DNA from: Macrophomina tecta
Taxonomy: Eukaryota; Ascomycota; Dothideomycetes; Botryosphaeriales; Botryosphaeriaceae
Assembly: GCA_024180945.1 (NCBI GenBank)
Contig: JAKSGN010000006.1
Span: forward strand, 1,736,001 to 1,800,000
DNA length: 64,000 nt
Reading direction: 5' to 3'
Part shown: piece after piece, positions 36,259-47,189 of the stretch
Position numbering within the stretch: position 1 is the stretch's first letter
Layout: each line of letters begins with the position of its first letter
Notes under the pieces: model-generated
Database searches by the model: none
Seen by the model: only the letters and a program-made list of their open reading frames with translations
What the model was told of the DNA's origin: nothing
Program-made: the position numbers and the translations under genes

Positions 36259-38174
36259 TCACGCGGCAGCAACAACCTCCTGCGGCTGAGTCTGACTAGC
36301 AATCTCACCACCGGCGCTTTGCTCAGCCCAGTCGCCCCAGAGGCCACGTTTGGCGCGAACACGGATCGAAGCGCCAAGTTCATCTGTCTTCTGCTCGACC
36401 TTGATCGCATCCTTAGTCGCCAGGACAAGGCACTCGAAGAACATTTTAGTCGCGTCAGCCTTGGTTGTGGTGGCCTCAGGAAGCATATCTTGGAATAGAA
36501 CACTGTTCTTCTGACGCGCACTCGGAGAAGATTCAGCCTCAGGACCGAACTTCTCACGGAGAATATGGACAGCGTGACGTGTGCCAACGGAGATTGGGCC
36601 GGCGTCCTCGGGGTGCAGTAGAGGCGCGGTTGTATCGTCAAAATTATCACCCGGAAGAGGGGACATGGCTTGCTCATCTTCCTCCTCAGGAACCGGCTCG
36701 ATGGAGGCGGTGCGCTCGCGGGCTGGAACATTGCCGAGCTCTTCCTCCTGGCCAAGGTTCAGGGTTGTATCACCACCAACATCAAGGCCGGCGCCTGTGC
36801 TAAGATCGAAGCCAGATTCGTCGGGAATCTCGAGCTGCGGGACACGGCTCTCATCTGTCTCGACTCCCTCGATTTCGGCAACGACGCCGCGCTTGCGCTT
36901 CAATTCTCCAGAGCGGCGGACAACCTCAAGTGACAGAATGCCGCGGAGCTCCGGAGCCCAGCCCTGGCTGCGTCCTTCACCAAGGATGCTGGACACGAAA
37001 CCACCGCTCTTCTGCATGTTCATGAGTGCAAGCAGCATTGGATCGCGAGGCAGGAATTCCGGTTGCTTAAGAATCTTGGTGTGATCATTCATCTGAGCCT
37101 TGAATTGAGACTGGGAAAACTCGGTATCGGCGTCAGCCTGCAGGATCTTGCGCCTCTTGACGCGTTGGGGAGCGGTGGCAAATTCTTCTTCAGGTTCATT
37201 GATGGTGGCCTCCTGATCGAAGTGGAAGGTCTCCTCGAGCTCACGGGCGACGCTCGAACGAGCAGATGAAAGAGGGGAAGCGCTCTCACGGCGGCGTTCC
37301 TCGACCTCAGCAGTTTGCTCTTCCTCAACGGGAGTGGGCGCACGAGGCTGCTCCTCCTCGACAGAGGGCTCTTCGTCCATTCCACCCATGGCAATGTCAT
37401 CATCTCCGATTGAAGGGCGGCGGCCGAGGTCAGTTGTTGGCATGAAAGAGTCTTCTCCGAGGTCTAGTTCAAGTCCATCGTCCTCAAGCGGCTTCGGGCT
37501 TGGTGCAACCTCCTCAGAGGCTGGCCTGGGAAGCGGGGCATCACGGCCAACTTCAATGCTGCGATCCATAGTAATATCCGGGCCTTCGCTAATGTCCAGG
37601 TAAAGGTCATCGTCGCCGAGCTGCGGCGTCTCTTGGGCCTGGCGCTCCTGGGTATCCATGAGATACTGGCTGGGTGGATCTAAAAGAGTGGGATCGCGGC
37701 GGCCGGTCTCGATCTCGGGTTCCTGGGAGAGTAGTAAAGAGGGGTCGGGCATAGGCGCAAGCAGATCAAGCTCGGTCAAGACGTCAGGAAGAGTCAAAGA
37801 GGCCGGATTCACGGCCTGGGCCTGGTTGGGAGGAAGATCGACGTTGCCAGGGCGGAAAGCCTGCACGGGTGTCAGAATTGCAGCATCTGGAGCTTGCACT
37901 AAACACATACCAGCTTGATCTTCATAAGAGCTTCGTTGCAGTCATCCAACAGGTAACGGGCCTTCCTGCTGTAGATTCTCACGACACCGAGCAGCAGCTG
38001 GCCACTCAGACGGAGAGCCATTGGGGCCTGGCCCTGGTCGACAATAGCATGGACACTGGTCTCAATGTTGGACTGCAGAATGTTGCTCTTTGAGAGCTTG
38101 CGCTCGAGGTTGGCGGCAAGCCAGACACGAGCCAGCGGCCCGGTCTTGGACAAGAGAGTCTCGGAGTAGAACAT
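36259..38174 (-). CDS. RAD21: Cohesin kleisin subunit RAD21 / SCC1 / MCD1
   Basis: Model: exons 37911-38174 and 36259-37860 (complement), one 50-nt phase-0 intron, 621 residues. Residues 1-100 are the Rad21/Rec8 N-terminal domain (MFYSETLLSKTGPLARVWLAAN, then YSRKARYLLDDCNEALMKIKL|AFRPGNVDLP across the splice), which contacts the Smc3 head. The C-terminal winged helix that binds the Smc1 head is seen near residues 555-605 (ATTTKADATKMFFECLVLATKDAIKV...RAKRGLWGDW). Between them is an acidic disordered linker. Two candidate separase sites occur: ETGRR at 139-143 and SIEVGR at 189-194, matching the ExGR-type consensus. The protein closes the cohesin ring for sister chromatid cohesion. The mitotic rather than meiotic (Rec8) paralogue is favoured by the N-terminal wording, an inference. 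Divergent from PMR1. Confidence 0.95.
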
Positions 38175-39050
38175 GGCAGCAGAGGGAAAGCGCGTCACTA
38201 AGTCTGCGTATGCGATCGGATAGATGGCGGCCGGGGTTGTGGTGGCCCCGGCGGATGGGCAGCAACTCGCCGCGTTGTTGTGGTAGTTGCGACGCGCCAG
38301 GCAAATGCAGCGACCGGGGCGCGTTCGAGAAGCAACACGTGTCGGAAAGGGCGAGCGAGCGCGGCAATGGAAGCGCGAGGGTAGCTAGAACAAGGCCGGG
38401 ACGCGAAGGGCAATGCGCCTTGGGTGGGCGGCGCACGGGTGGTGATGGGGTGGTGGGATGGGGGGAGGAGGAGGAGGTGGTGGTGCGCGTGCGTGCGTGC
38501 AGCGGAAATGCTGTGGCTGGGCTGGAGAAGCTTGTTGTCCCGCGATCCACGCGCCAAGCATGTCCGCTATCCACGCTCGGCGGAGCCCGCCATCACCGCC
38601 GCCGCCGCAGAACACAAAGGACACGACACAGGAACGCTGCACGATGCGCATCGCGCCAGAGACCAGCCGCGCGTATCACTCCTGCACACCATTCAGGAAC
38701 TCATAATTTGTAAAGAGCCGCGTCAATGCGCAGCCATTTTCGGGGCGGTGTTCGTACAGCAGGTACGTACCACGCAGCCGGCGCCGGGGCCAGGGCGGTA
38801 TGGAGCTAGGCCTGCATGCGTCGGGGGCACCCATTCTCGATGATTTCTGAGAACCCTTCTCCACGACCACCACCGCTGCAACCCCAGCTTCGCGTTACCC
38901 CGTGTCTGTTGCCCCGCTGCCGTCGCCGCTCATGATATCTCAGTCACGATAGACTGCAATTCGCCTTTCCTCGCTGCTCCCGCGCCGCTGGTGCCTCTCT
39001 TACCGCGCGCACCTCGCTCTCCGTCGCCAGCTGGCCACGGCCATGCAACA
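38175..39050. other. Intergenic, divergent promoter region of RAD21 and PMR1
   Basis: About 0.88 kb, GC-rich, with G-rich runs (38424-38510) on the plus strand. Frames on both strands here are mutually overlapping and low-complexity. No clear TATA box. Confidence 0.55.
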
Positions 39051-42000
39051 ATGTCAAGAGGAGCTTCGCCTGCGCTTCCGCTCTACGCTCCCCACGAGAA
39101 TGCCTCGCTGCGCCCGCTTTCCCCCAAGCTAGGCTCTGCTCCGTCCTCACGCCCTTCCTCGCGGAGAGGCCGCAACCCCGACCAGCCGGTACCATACACT
39201 TCCTTTCACCTCCACCCAGAACATGCCCATTTGATGCTAATATGCCTTCCATCGCCTCCAGTCCATCACCTCGTCCTTTTCCGTCCTGTCTCCCGATGAC
39301 ACCGCCGCCCAACTCGCCACCTCCTTGAAATCTGGCCTTTCGCCTTCCGAGGCCTCAGCCCGCATACACGACCATGGCCTCAACGAACTCCCCCACGAGG
39401 AGCCCGAGCCTCTCTGGCGTCGCTTCCTCAAGCAGTTCCAGGAGACCCTCATACTGTTGCTGCTGGGTTCGGCTGGCGTGTCCTTGATTATGGGCAATTA
39501 CGACGATGCCATAAGCATTACCGTTGCTGTGACAATTGTAGTCTCGGTCGGCTTTGTTCAGGAGTACCGCTCGGAAAAGTCCTTGGAAGCCCTCAATCAG
39601 CTGGTTCCGCATTCTGCCCACGTCATTCGGAGCAGTATTCCCAACTCTCCGAGGCTTGGTCAAGAAAATGGTTCAGCCAACATCCCCATGGCCGCTGCTG
39701 AGGATACCACTGCTGCTCTCGAGGCCGCCGAGGGTGCTTCGATGACGATATCCGCCAGTCAGCTCGTGCCGGGAGACCTGGTGCTGTTCCATACCGGCGA
39801 CAGGATTCCTGCTGATATCCGCATCACCCACGCTGCAGACCTCTCAATCGATGAGTCCAATCTGACCGGAGAGAATGAGCCTGTCTCGAAGAGTCCTGAT
39901 ACACTCGACAAAGCGTCGCGCATTAATGGCTTTGCTTTGTCGACGTCGCAGACGCCCTTTTATGCATCTCCGGCTACCGGCACCGTCGGAGCCGATATCC
40001 GACTGAACGATCAGACCAACATCGCCTTTATGGGCACGCTTGTTCGATCCGGCTATGGGCAGGGAATCGTGATCGGAACGGGCGCCAACACAGAGTTTGG
40101 AGCCATCTCAGCTTCTCTACAAGAGATCGAGAGCCCAAGGACGCCGCTGCAGTTGTCCATGGACCGCCTCGGGAAGGACTTGAGTTATATGTCCTTTGGT
40201 GTGATTGCTTTCATCATGCTGGTTGGCTTGTGGCGTGGTTGGGCATTTCTCGATCTCTTCACTATAGGAGTCTCACTGGCCGTTGCTGCTATCCCAGAAG
40301 GTCTTCCGATTATTGTCACGGTCACTCTAGCCCTCGGGGTTTTGAGAATGTCTAAGAAAAACGCCATCGTCCGCAGGCTCCCTAGTGTCGAGACTCTGGG
40401 CTCGGTCAATGTAGTGTGCACCGACAAAACAGGTAAGACCTACAGCAACTGAAAACGGCCCACATCATGCAACCAAAGACATCTAGGATTCTACATCCTA
40501 ACCTACTTACAGGCACTCTAACAACAAATCATATGACCGTTACGAAACTTTGGCACTTTGAAGACAAAGAGCCCGTGGAGGTTACGCGAAAGCGAGACTC
40601 AACCTCCCTTGATCCGGCAACGCGGACGATCCTACGGATTGGGAATATAGTCAACCATGGCCGCTTAGTCAGCCCCGCTGCAGCCTCAAACGCAACTGCC
40701 GCTGTCATGTCATCGACTTTGGGTGGCGGCGATGACTCCGCTAGTGCTAAAAGCCGCTGGGTTGGTCAACCCACAGATGTCGCGCTACTTGATCTTTTAG
40801 ACGAGTTTGGCGAGGACGATGTTCGCGACAGGATCGGTACACGGCTAAACGAGACTCCCTTCAGCTCGGAGCGCAAATGGATGGGCTGCGTGATACAAGG
40901 ACACTCCGGCCCCGGAAGTGCCAGTGCGCCTGACGTCGGGTACATCAAGGGGGCCTTGGAGAAGGTCCTGGATCGGTGTGACACCTACATCACTGCTCAA
41001 GGCCGTGAACTACCTCTCGACGATGCCAGAAGACGCGAGGCAGTCGGTGCTGCCGAGCATATGGCTCAGGACGGGCTGCGAGTCCTCGGCTTCGCCAGTG
41101 GGACCGTTCGTGGTTCGGGTAGTCTGAAACCACCACACAGGAATCGCAGCGGTAATTCTACTCCCGTTTTAAGTTCATCGGCTGAGAAGGACGAGTGTCT
41201 CTACCATGGATTAGCCTTCGCTGGTCTTGTTGGTATGAATGACCCGCCTCGCAAAGGCGTCGACCGTTCGATCCGCCGCCTTATGGCTGGTGGCGTCAAG
41301 GTTATCATGATCACTGGTGATGCCGAGACGACCGCTGTCGCCATTGGCAAGAAACTAGGCATGCCCATCAACCAGAATTCTTCGATTGGACCGTCGGTCC
41401 TCTGTGGCGACGAATTAGATCGGATGTCGGAAGCAGAGCTATCACAGGCTATTGCTACCACAACAATCTTTGCCCGTACAAGCCCAGAGCACAAAATGAA
41501 GATTGTGCGAGCTCTTCAGGCCCGTGGTGACGTTGTCGCTATGACGGGCGATGGTGTCAACGACGCGCCGGCCCTGAAGAAGGCTGATATCGGCATTAGT
41601 ATGGGCCAGCTTGGTACTGATGTTGCCAAAGAGGCAGCGGATATGATCCTCACCGACGACGATTTCTCGACCATACTTTCCGCAATTGAGGAGGGCAAGG
41701 GTATTTTCTACAATATCCAGAACTTCTTGACCTTCCAACTAAGCACCAGTGCCGCCGCTTTGAGCCTCGTACTCGTGAGCACGTTCCTTGGCTTCAAGAA
41801 TCCGCTGAACGCTATGCAGATTCTTTGGATAAGTAAGCTTGTTTAGTGCTGACTTGTCGGTGGACTGAGACTGACATGCCTTGTACAGATATTCTCATGG
41901 ACGGTCCACCCGCCCAGTCTCTAGGCGTCGAGCCTGTAGACCCGGCTGTGATGTCCCGGCCTCCTCGTAGCAAGACCGCCCGTGTCCTAACTCGCCCTCT

Positions 42001-42430
42001 TTTGCAGCGCGTGCTCACGCAGGCCTCGATCATAATGCTCGGTACTCTGGCTGTGTACATTCGCTGCATGCAAGATGGAGCTGTGACTGCGCGCGACACG
42101 ACAATGACCTTCACCACTTTCGTCTTCTTCGACATGTTCAACGCGCTCACATGCCGCTCCGAATCCAAGAGCGTTGTAAAGGGCGAGATCAAGGTGGCCG
42201 GAAATCGTATGTTCAACTACGCTGTCCTGGGTTCTCTGGTTGGCCAGATGTTTGTCATTTACTTCCCCGGCCTGCAAAACGTGTTCCAAACGGAAGCGCT
42301 CTCGTTCGGCGATCTACTCAGAATACTTGCTTTGACCAGTTCCGTATTCTGGGCCGATGAGGGCAGAAAACTGTACATGAGGCTAAGGCATCGGAGAGGT
42401 TTGATGGGAAGTTACAGCGCAGCGGTGTAA
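39051..42430 (+). CDS. PMR1: Golgi Ca2+/Mn2+ transporting P-type ATPase PMR1 (SPCA)
   Basis: Model: exons 39051-39188, 39262-40432, 40513-41832, 41889-42430; introns 73, 80 and 56 nt; 1056 residues, the normal size for filamentous-fungal Pmr1. It pumps Ca2+ and Mn2+ into the Golgi, needed for glycosylation and protein sorting. Visible P2A-ATPase landmarks: [19 protein letters not shown] (cation ATPase N-terminus), TGEN at 248-251 in the actuator domain, PEGLP at 391-395 in M4 (ion binding), the phosphorylation loop DKTGTLT with Asp434, [14 protein letters not shown] at 781-789 and [18 protein letters not shown] in M6 (ion-site N and D). The DKTG and WIN motifs are both split by introns and are restored exactly by the splices chosen, which supports the model. 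N-terminal 60 residues are Ser/Pro-rich, as usual. Confidence 0.96.
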
Positions 42431-44373
42431 GCGAGAGACGAAGAGGCTTGTACATAGTAGAGAACATAACGGGAGTTGGTGTGTTGGGTTAGTGGCTCAC
42501 TTGCATGGGCAGTGTTTTCGGCCAAGGGAAGCAAATAGACATATCACTCTGGCGCAGCTTTTGAGAGAGGTCTCATAACATGTGAGCGCTTACTACTCCA
42601 TATGCATCTGAATGTGTACCACCGCTTGCAGCGGCTGACACGGGCTCCTGTTAAGCCCGGGACTTGTGGTAGGACCCGGGGGCTGGTATACGCCATGGCT
42701 TTTGATTTGAACAAAAGGCCAAAAATTCTAAACTGCGGGAAATCCAAGCTGGTTACCAACATCAAGCAGGGCACTGCGCTGTGAGGCAATGGCAGCATTT
42801 CCAGTTACTTCTTCAGTTCATTGGTGCCCTCCTAGACCGGAAAAGTGCCGGCCTTGTGCATGCCCGAACTTCAGCCTAGCTTCACACCTGCATGTATCCC
42901 CAATCGTGTTTTTCTTTTTCTTTTTTTTTTTTTCGTTGCTTCCCTCACTACGCTTCTAACGCCTCCACTTCAATGACTCGATAACGAAGTTCAGACACCG
43001 GCCATGTATCTGTATCTTGTGGCTCTCTCGTGGCGATGGTTGCCGCCCGTCATCACGCGTCATCTAGGGCTTATCCGTGGCTAAGTGGGTGCAAATCCAG
43101 CTTCTCTACCTTTGTCCTGCGAACTTCATTCCTCCCAGCGTGGCAAATCTTATCGCAAGGCTTTAATCTAGCCCGAGCATCCGTTTTGTACCCTTCAGCC
43201 CGAAGAGCACTCATGCCGGCATGACATCACTTCTCAAAGGACAACCCACGCCATGTTGTACCAGCAAGATCACCTAATGTGTCAGCACCTACGGCTTGAC
43301 CACGCCCGTGAAACAATTAGAGCGGAGCAGGCCTCGGCGGACACGAAGAAAGGGATGGCTTTCCCACTTACAACCCTGTCAACCGTCAACTGCACATGTC
43401 ACCATCTGCCGTCGGACACGTCCGTACCGCGCCAACGAAGAGTTTTGCGCAACCGCGAATACGCCTAGACTTGTTTCAGTCCCGCCTGCCTTCGTGCCAC
43501 GAGGACACCCAGCAACCGGGGTTCGTCCCTGCAGTTGTGCGGCCGTTTCATTGCTATCTACCAACTGGAATGCACTCCACAATTCTCCGACTCATACACG
43601 TCTGCCATCAACGGTGCGCTGATTATCGCTCTGTCGTGATGCAGGAGCGTCTGTGATGACCAGCTGCCTTTGATCTTTTGGCTGCAGCTGGTGCATCATG
43701 CTGGCTCTCCGCCGCAACTCCAAGCCGAACACGGACTTGCTGCATCCGGCTAGGCTCGAAATCAATTTGTCTTGCCTGGCAGAAATCATTCTGCAATAGG
43801 TGCTAGCTCCAGCCATCCTGCAACAGACCCCCGGAGATGAAGTTGCAGCCAAAATAAACGGTTTTTGGGTACTCCTCGTTCTGTTCAAGTCTGATGGTGT
43901 TTTACGTGCATTCACATCCATCCAGGGCTGTCATTTTCCTTTTTCCACCAAGCTTGCATGCGGCTGCAAATGACGCAATCCAGATACGGCATGGCCAAGA
44001 GCTTTGGAAGTCAACTCAGCTCCAGAAGATCACGCCTGAAGCCCATGTGTGGAAGGCCATGTGGCGCTATTGTCGCGCGGGGCGTCCTTCATTCCTCATC
44101 GCCCAGGCGGTGCGGGCGCGCCTTGTCTCGAAATTGGCAACATTCCGCGTCCAAGCTCTCCTCCACCAACGCGGAGAGACATAACATGGAAGGCGATCTG
44201 GTTTTCTCCAGGTCCAGGGTAGAGATAACACCAAATGCTCACGAGAGCCAGCCGCTTTCAGACCAGACCGTGGCGAAAGTATGACACCATATCGCGCTTG
44301 GCACTGAAGCCATGCACGAGAGTCTCTCCGAGCTCAGGGGTGAGCGGTTGAGAGGCGATACCTTCAGGTAGTG

Positions 44374-44397
44374 TTTTTTTTTTTTTTTTTTTTTTTT
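44374..44397. repeat. T24 homopolymer
   Basis: Twenty-four consecutive T, the longest A/T run in the window, in noncoding DNA. Confidence 0.9.
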
Positions 44398-44831
44398 GCC
44401 GCACTCAGGGGGTCATTGGTTATCTTGAAAGGTAAGCTCGGTCCTTCCAAACGTCTTTTCATGGAGTCAAAAGCCCTTTCCTGAGCGTATGTACTGCTAC
44501 GAAGATCTGAACTCCGTCTGGACTTCTAAAATGGGGGGATTGTGCGCTGGCTGGACAGGGAGGACAATTCCAAAGACTCCCGCAATAAATCCGCAGTCTC
44601 AGCGGCGACCCAAGAGCCGGCGCAATCTATACCGACATGACACTCTTCGCTAGATTGTTGTGTAAAGAAGAAACCCCCTCCTGGGTAGTGGACCTATTTA
44701 CAGGAGAACAGAATGAGGAACAAGTACTGTGTCAGGCAAGGGCCATCACGTATGGCCCCTGGAAGGCTGCCTCCTCATCACTCATTTCCCTTGCCCAGAC
44801 AATGGATCGATCCTTGGGTTCTATCAGCTGC

Positions 44832-44839
44832 ATATAAAA
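44832..44839 (+). promoter_or_regulatory. TATA box of the cupin gene
   Basis: ATATAAAA in the context GCATATAAAAGCC, about 210 bases before the cupin ATG. A clear TATA box is typical of conditionally expressed secreted-protein genes; assignment is by position only. Confidence 0.6.
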
Positions 44840-45045
44840 GCCAGGGACACGCCCACTATTCAAGAACCAAGGGCGACTTCTCTATTCCACCCGACCTTGA
44901 TTGCAGGCCCTAAGGGACCTTCGTTTGTGCTCCGTCGGCTACTGCCGCTTTCGTTCCACCCCACCGCCTGGATCTGCGGCATTGGTTTCTGTGATACCGC
45001 TGCCTGGCAACTCCCATACCTCTACTCTTCTCTCCGCACCTCGTC

Positions 45046-46046
45046 ATGAGCTCCAAAATCAGCCTTTTCCTCGGTCTCCTCGCAGCCGGGCTGCATCGTG
45101 TTACTGCCGTCGATCAAGTCGTCAATGCCCAGCTCGTCGATCAAACCAAGCTGGCTGCAACCCGTCTTGAACGCCTCAAACTCTTCCCAGCTGACAATGA
45201 CACCCTCTTCGACTTTTACTCGCAGCCCAATTTTACCTGGGAGCCAGGCTCGGTCGTAAACATGAATACTGCCACCTTCCCCTATGTCACTGGTAACCGC
45301 ATGACCTTAGCTTTGCTGAACCTTGGTCCTTGCTCCATGCTACCTCCGCACTACCATCCTCGAGCCGCAAACTTCGTCGTCGCAGTCAACGGCACAACCG
45401 ACACGTACATGATCGAGGAGAACGGCGCCCGAACCGTCACAGTGACGCTTACCGCCGGCAAGGCCACCATCTTTCCCATGGCGAGCATTCACATGATGGA
45501 GAACAAAGGTAAGAGAAAGCCTCAAAAGTTTGTCCTGTTTGGAACCTCCCTGCTTTGTACCTCGGTTGGGTTTTTGGCGCATCGCTCCTGCATCTGGCGC
45601 CCGTCTCGGCTTACTGTTGCGCCCCGCCCACGTAACACAAAACCGAACAATTTTCCTTTTCTCATTTGGCTCGTCACTCATCTGGTCGCCATTTCTCCCT
45701 GTATACTCTGTTTTGATCCACGGCGGCGCTCTCCGTGATCTCCGACGCATGCCGCTACTGAACCCCCCCCTGCACCGTTGGAGGCGACCATCCACGCAAG
45801 AGAAGAAGGCCGCCAGCATGCGGACGGCTGCCTCTGGTGGCCCAACGCAAATTTCCAAATAAACGGCGGAGTGTTTGCTGGCATCTTCCGCTCTTTGCCC
45901 TCTCTCTGAACCTCGTCGGTCACGCGACATGTAGCAATTGAGACAGGCGGCCTCAACCCTCCCCTGCTGGTACAACCTGTCAACCCCCCTCAACCCACCC
46001 TTGTCCCTGGCTTCTTCCTTCTCTATCCTGTTAGCAATCTAGCGGC

Positions 46047-46081
<35 letters not shown>

Positions 46082-46437
46082 TTCGCTCTCATCCGATTTG
46101 CTCACGCTCGAGCTATAACAAAGCGAACCGCAGCGCACCTGAAAGCGGGGAGACAAGCAGAACAGGCTCCTAGCTAACACGAACAACTGCAGGCTGCGAA
46201 CCCGCTCAACTCGTCTCGGCCCTGAACTCCGAAGACACCGGCACTGTCAACATCGCCAACGCCCTCTTCGACTGGCTGCCTGCTGCGCTGGTGGCGCCCG
46301 CCGTTGGCTACGGGCCCGCGGACCTGAACGGTACGGCCAAGGCTGTGCCGCCTGTCGGGACTGGCAGTATCTTTGGACGCAAGGATTGTCTGGCCAGGTG
46401 CGCGAAAGCGGGATATAAGGTTTATGGTAGTACTTAG
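45046..46437 (+). CDS. Secreted cupin (germin / spherulin-like)
   Basis: Model: exons 45046-45508 and 46193-46437, 235 residues, one 684-nt intron. Residues 1-21 are a signal peptide (SLFLGLLAAGLHRVTA). The single cupin domain has motif 1 at MLPPHYHPRAANFVVAVNG and motif 2 at GKATIFPMASIHMMEN, so the three metal-type histidines are present but the usual motif-1 Glu is Asn (HYHPRAAN). The splice restores MENKG|CEPAQLVSALNSEDTGT, the conserved continuation in this fungal subfamily. Function of these extracellular cupins is not settled; germin relatives include oxalate oxidase and superoxide dismutase activities, but the altered ligand makes that uncertain. The C-terminus has a conserved-looking Cys pair (KDCLARCAKAGYK). 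The intron is five or more times longer than nearly every other intron here and holds a TC microsatellite. Confidence 0.88.
46051..46079. repeat. TC dinucleotide microsatellite inside the cupin intron
   Basis: About 14 perfect TC units, 114 bases before the 3' splice site; read directly. Confidence 0.9.
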
Positions 46438-46862
46438 GCGGTTGGCGATGATTGAGGGTGGTGATCAGTATTTACTTTCCGTGTCCTATTCCTTCTCTCC
46501 CTGTTTGTGGGGGGTAGGTTTTTTGTGTGTTTCTATCCTCTTGTTTTCCTGTTCTTTACATAGACTTTTCAGCCGCTGGGCAACGGAGCAATCTGAATCT
46601 TATCTTCACTTTTCTCACATCACTCGGGACATATTTTAGTTCTCAGGGGCTGCTCATCTCAGCAGTAGGTTTCCGAGATGTGAGCAGATGCGTCTGGTTC
46701 TTCGTTCGAATCTGAATGCCCATCTGGTGCTCGTGAGCTTTCAACCTACGCATACAATCCAGAGCATCCATGCTATTACCTTGGGCGGTGCAGCTTACTT
46801 GCTGAGATAACACAGCCCCCTCGAAGTAGCATAGCTGTATCCCGAATGAAGACGCATAGAAA
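46438..46862. other. Intergenic, 3' region of the cupin gene
   Basis: T-rich plus-strand sequence with no gene seen; probably the cupin 3' untranslated region and spacer. Confidence 0.5.
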
Positions 46863-47183
46863 TTAGGTTACAAGGCAACCAACATTGACATCTGGGCAAG
46901 CTGATGGCTCCCAGAAAATGTACCTCAGCGACAGATATTTGGCTTCTGCTGCAGCCTGAAGATTCCGCCGTGTAAGTGCATCGTCGATTGTCTTGTATCT
47001 GCGCATGACAAGGCTGCGTGGCTTGGCCCGCTCCTCGAATACCTCCCAAATCCAGCGCCGGAGTGCCTCGAGAGCACCTGGCAGTTCCGCACGCCACATC
47101 TCCTCGCCAGCGCTAACCAGGCTTTTGTGAAGGCCAGGGGCAAAATCAAGAATACGTCTGAATCCCCTGACGACACCCCCCAT
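46863..47183 (-). CDS. Hypothetical protein fragment of 106 residues, possibly a gene relic
   Basis: Open frame whose translation looks more protein-like than the chance frames around it: amphipathic helical segments (GALEALRRWIWEVFEERAK, RYKTIDDALTRRNLQAAAEA, KYLSLRYIFW) and mixed composition. No family recognised. It lies head-to-head with the decayed HET gene and may itself be a remnant. No splice partner or signal peptide was found. Could equally be chance. Confidence 0.25.
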   Translation of the reverse strand: MGGVVRGFRRILDFAPGLHKSLVSAGEEMWRAELPGALEALRRWIWEVFEERAKPRSLVMRRYKTIDDALTRRNLQAAAEAKYLSLRYIFWEPSACPDVNVGCLVT

Positions 47184-47189
47184 TAGACC

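Larger units (their letters stand above)
42431..45045. other. Intergenic, 2.6 kb, upstream region of the cupin gene
   Basis: No gene supported. Contains T13 (42921-42933) and T24 (44374-44397). The right end holds the cupin promoter with a TATA box at 44832-44839. Confidence 0.55.

Noticed and set aside
38424..38843. 139-codon plus-strand frame in the RAD21-PMR1 promoter region
   Set aside because: Overlapped by frames on both strands, low-complexity, lies between two clear divergent gene starts.
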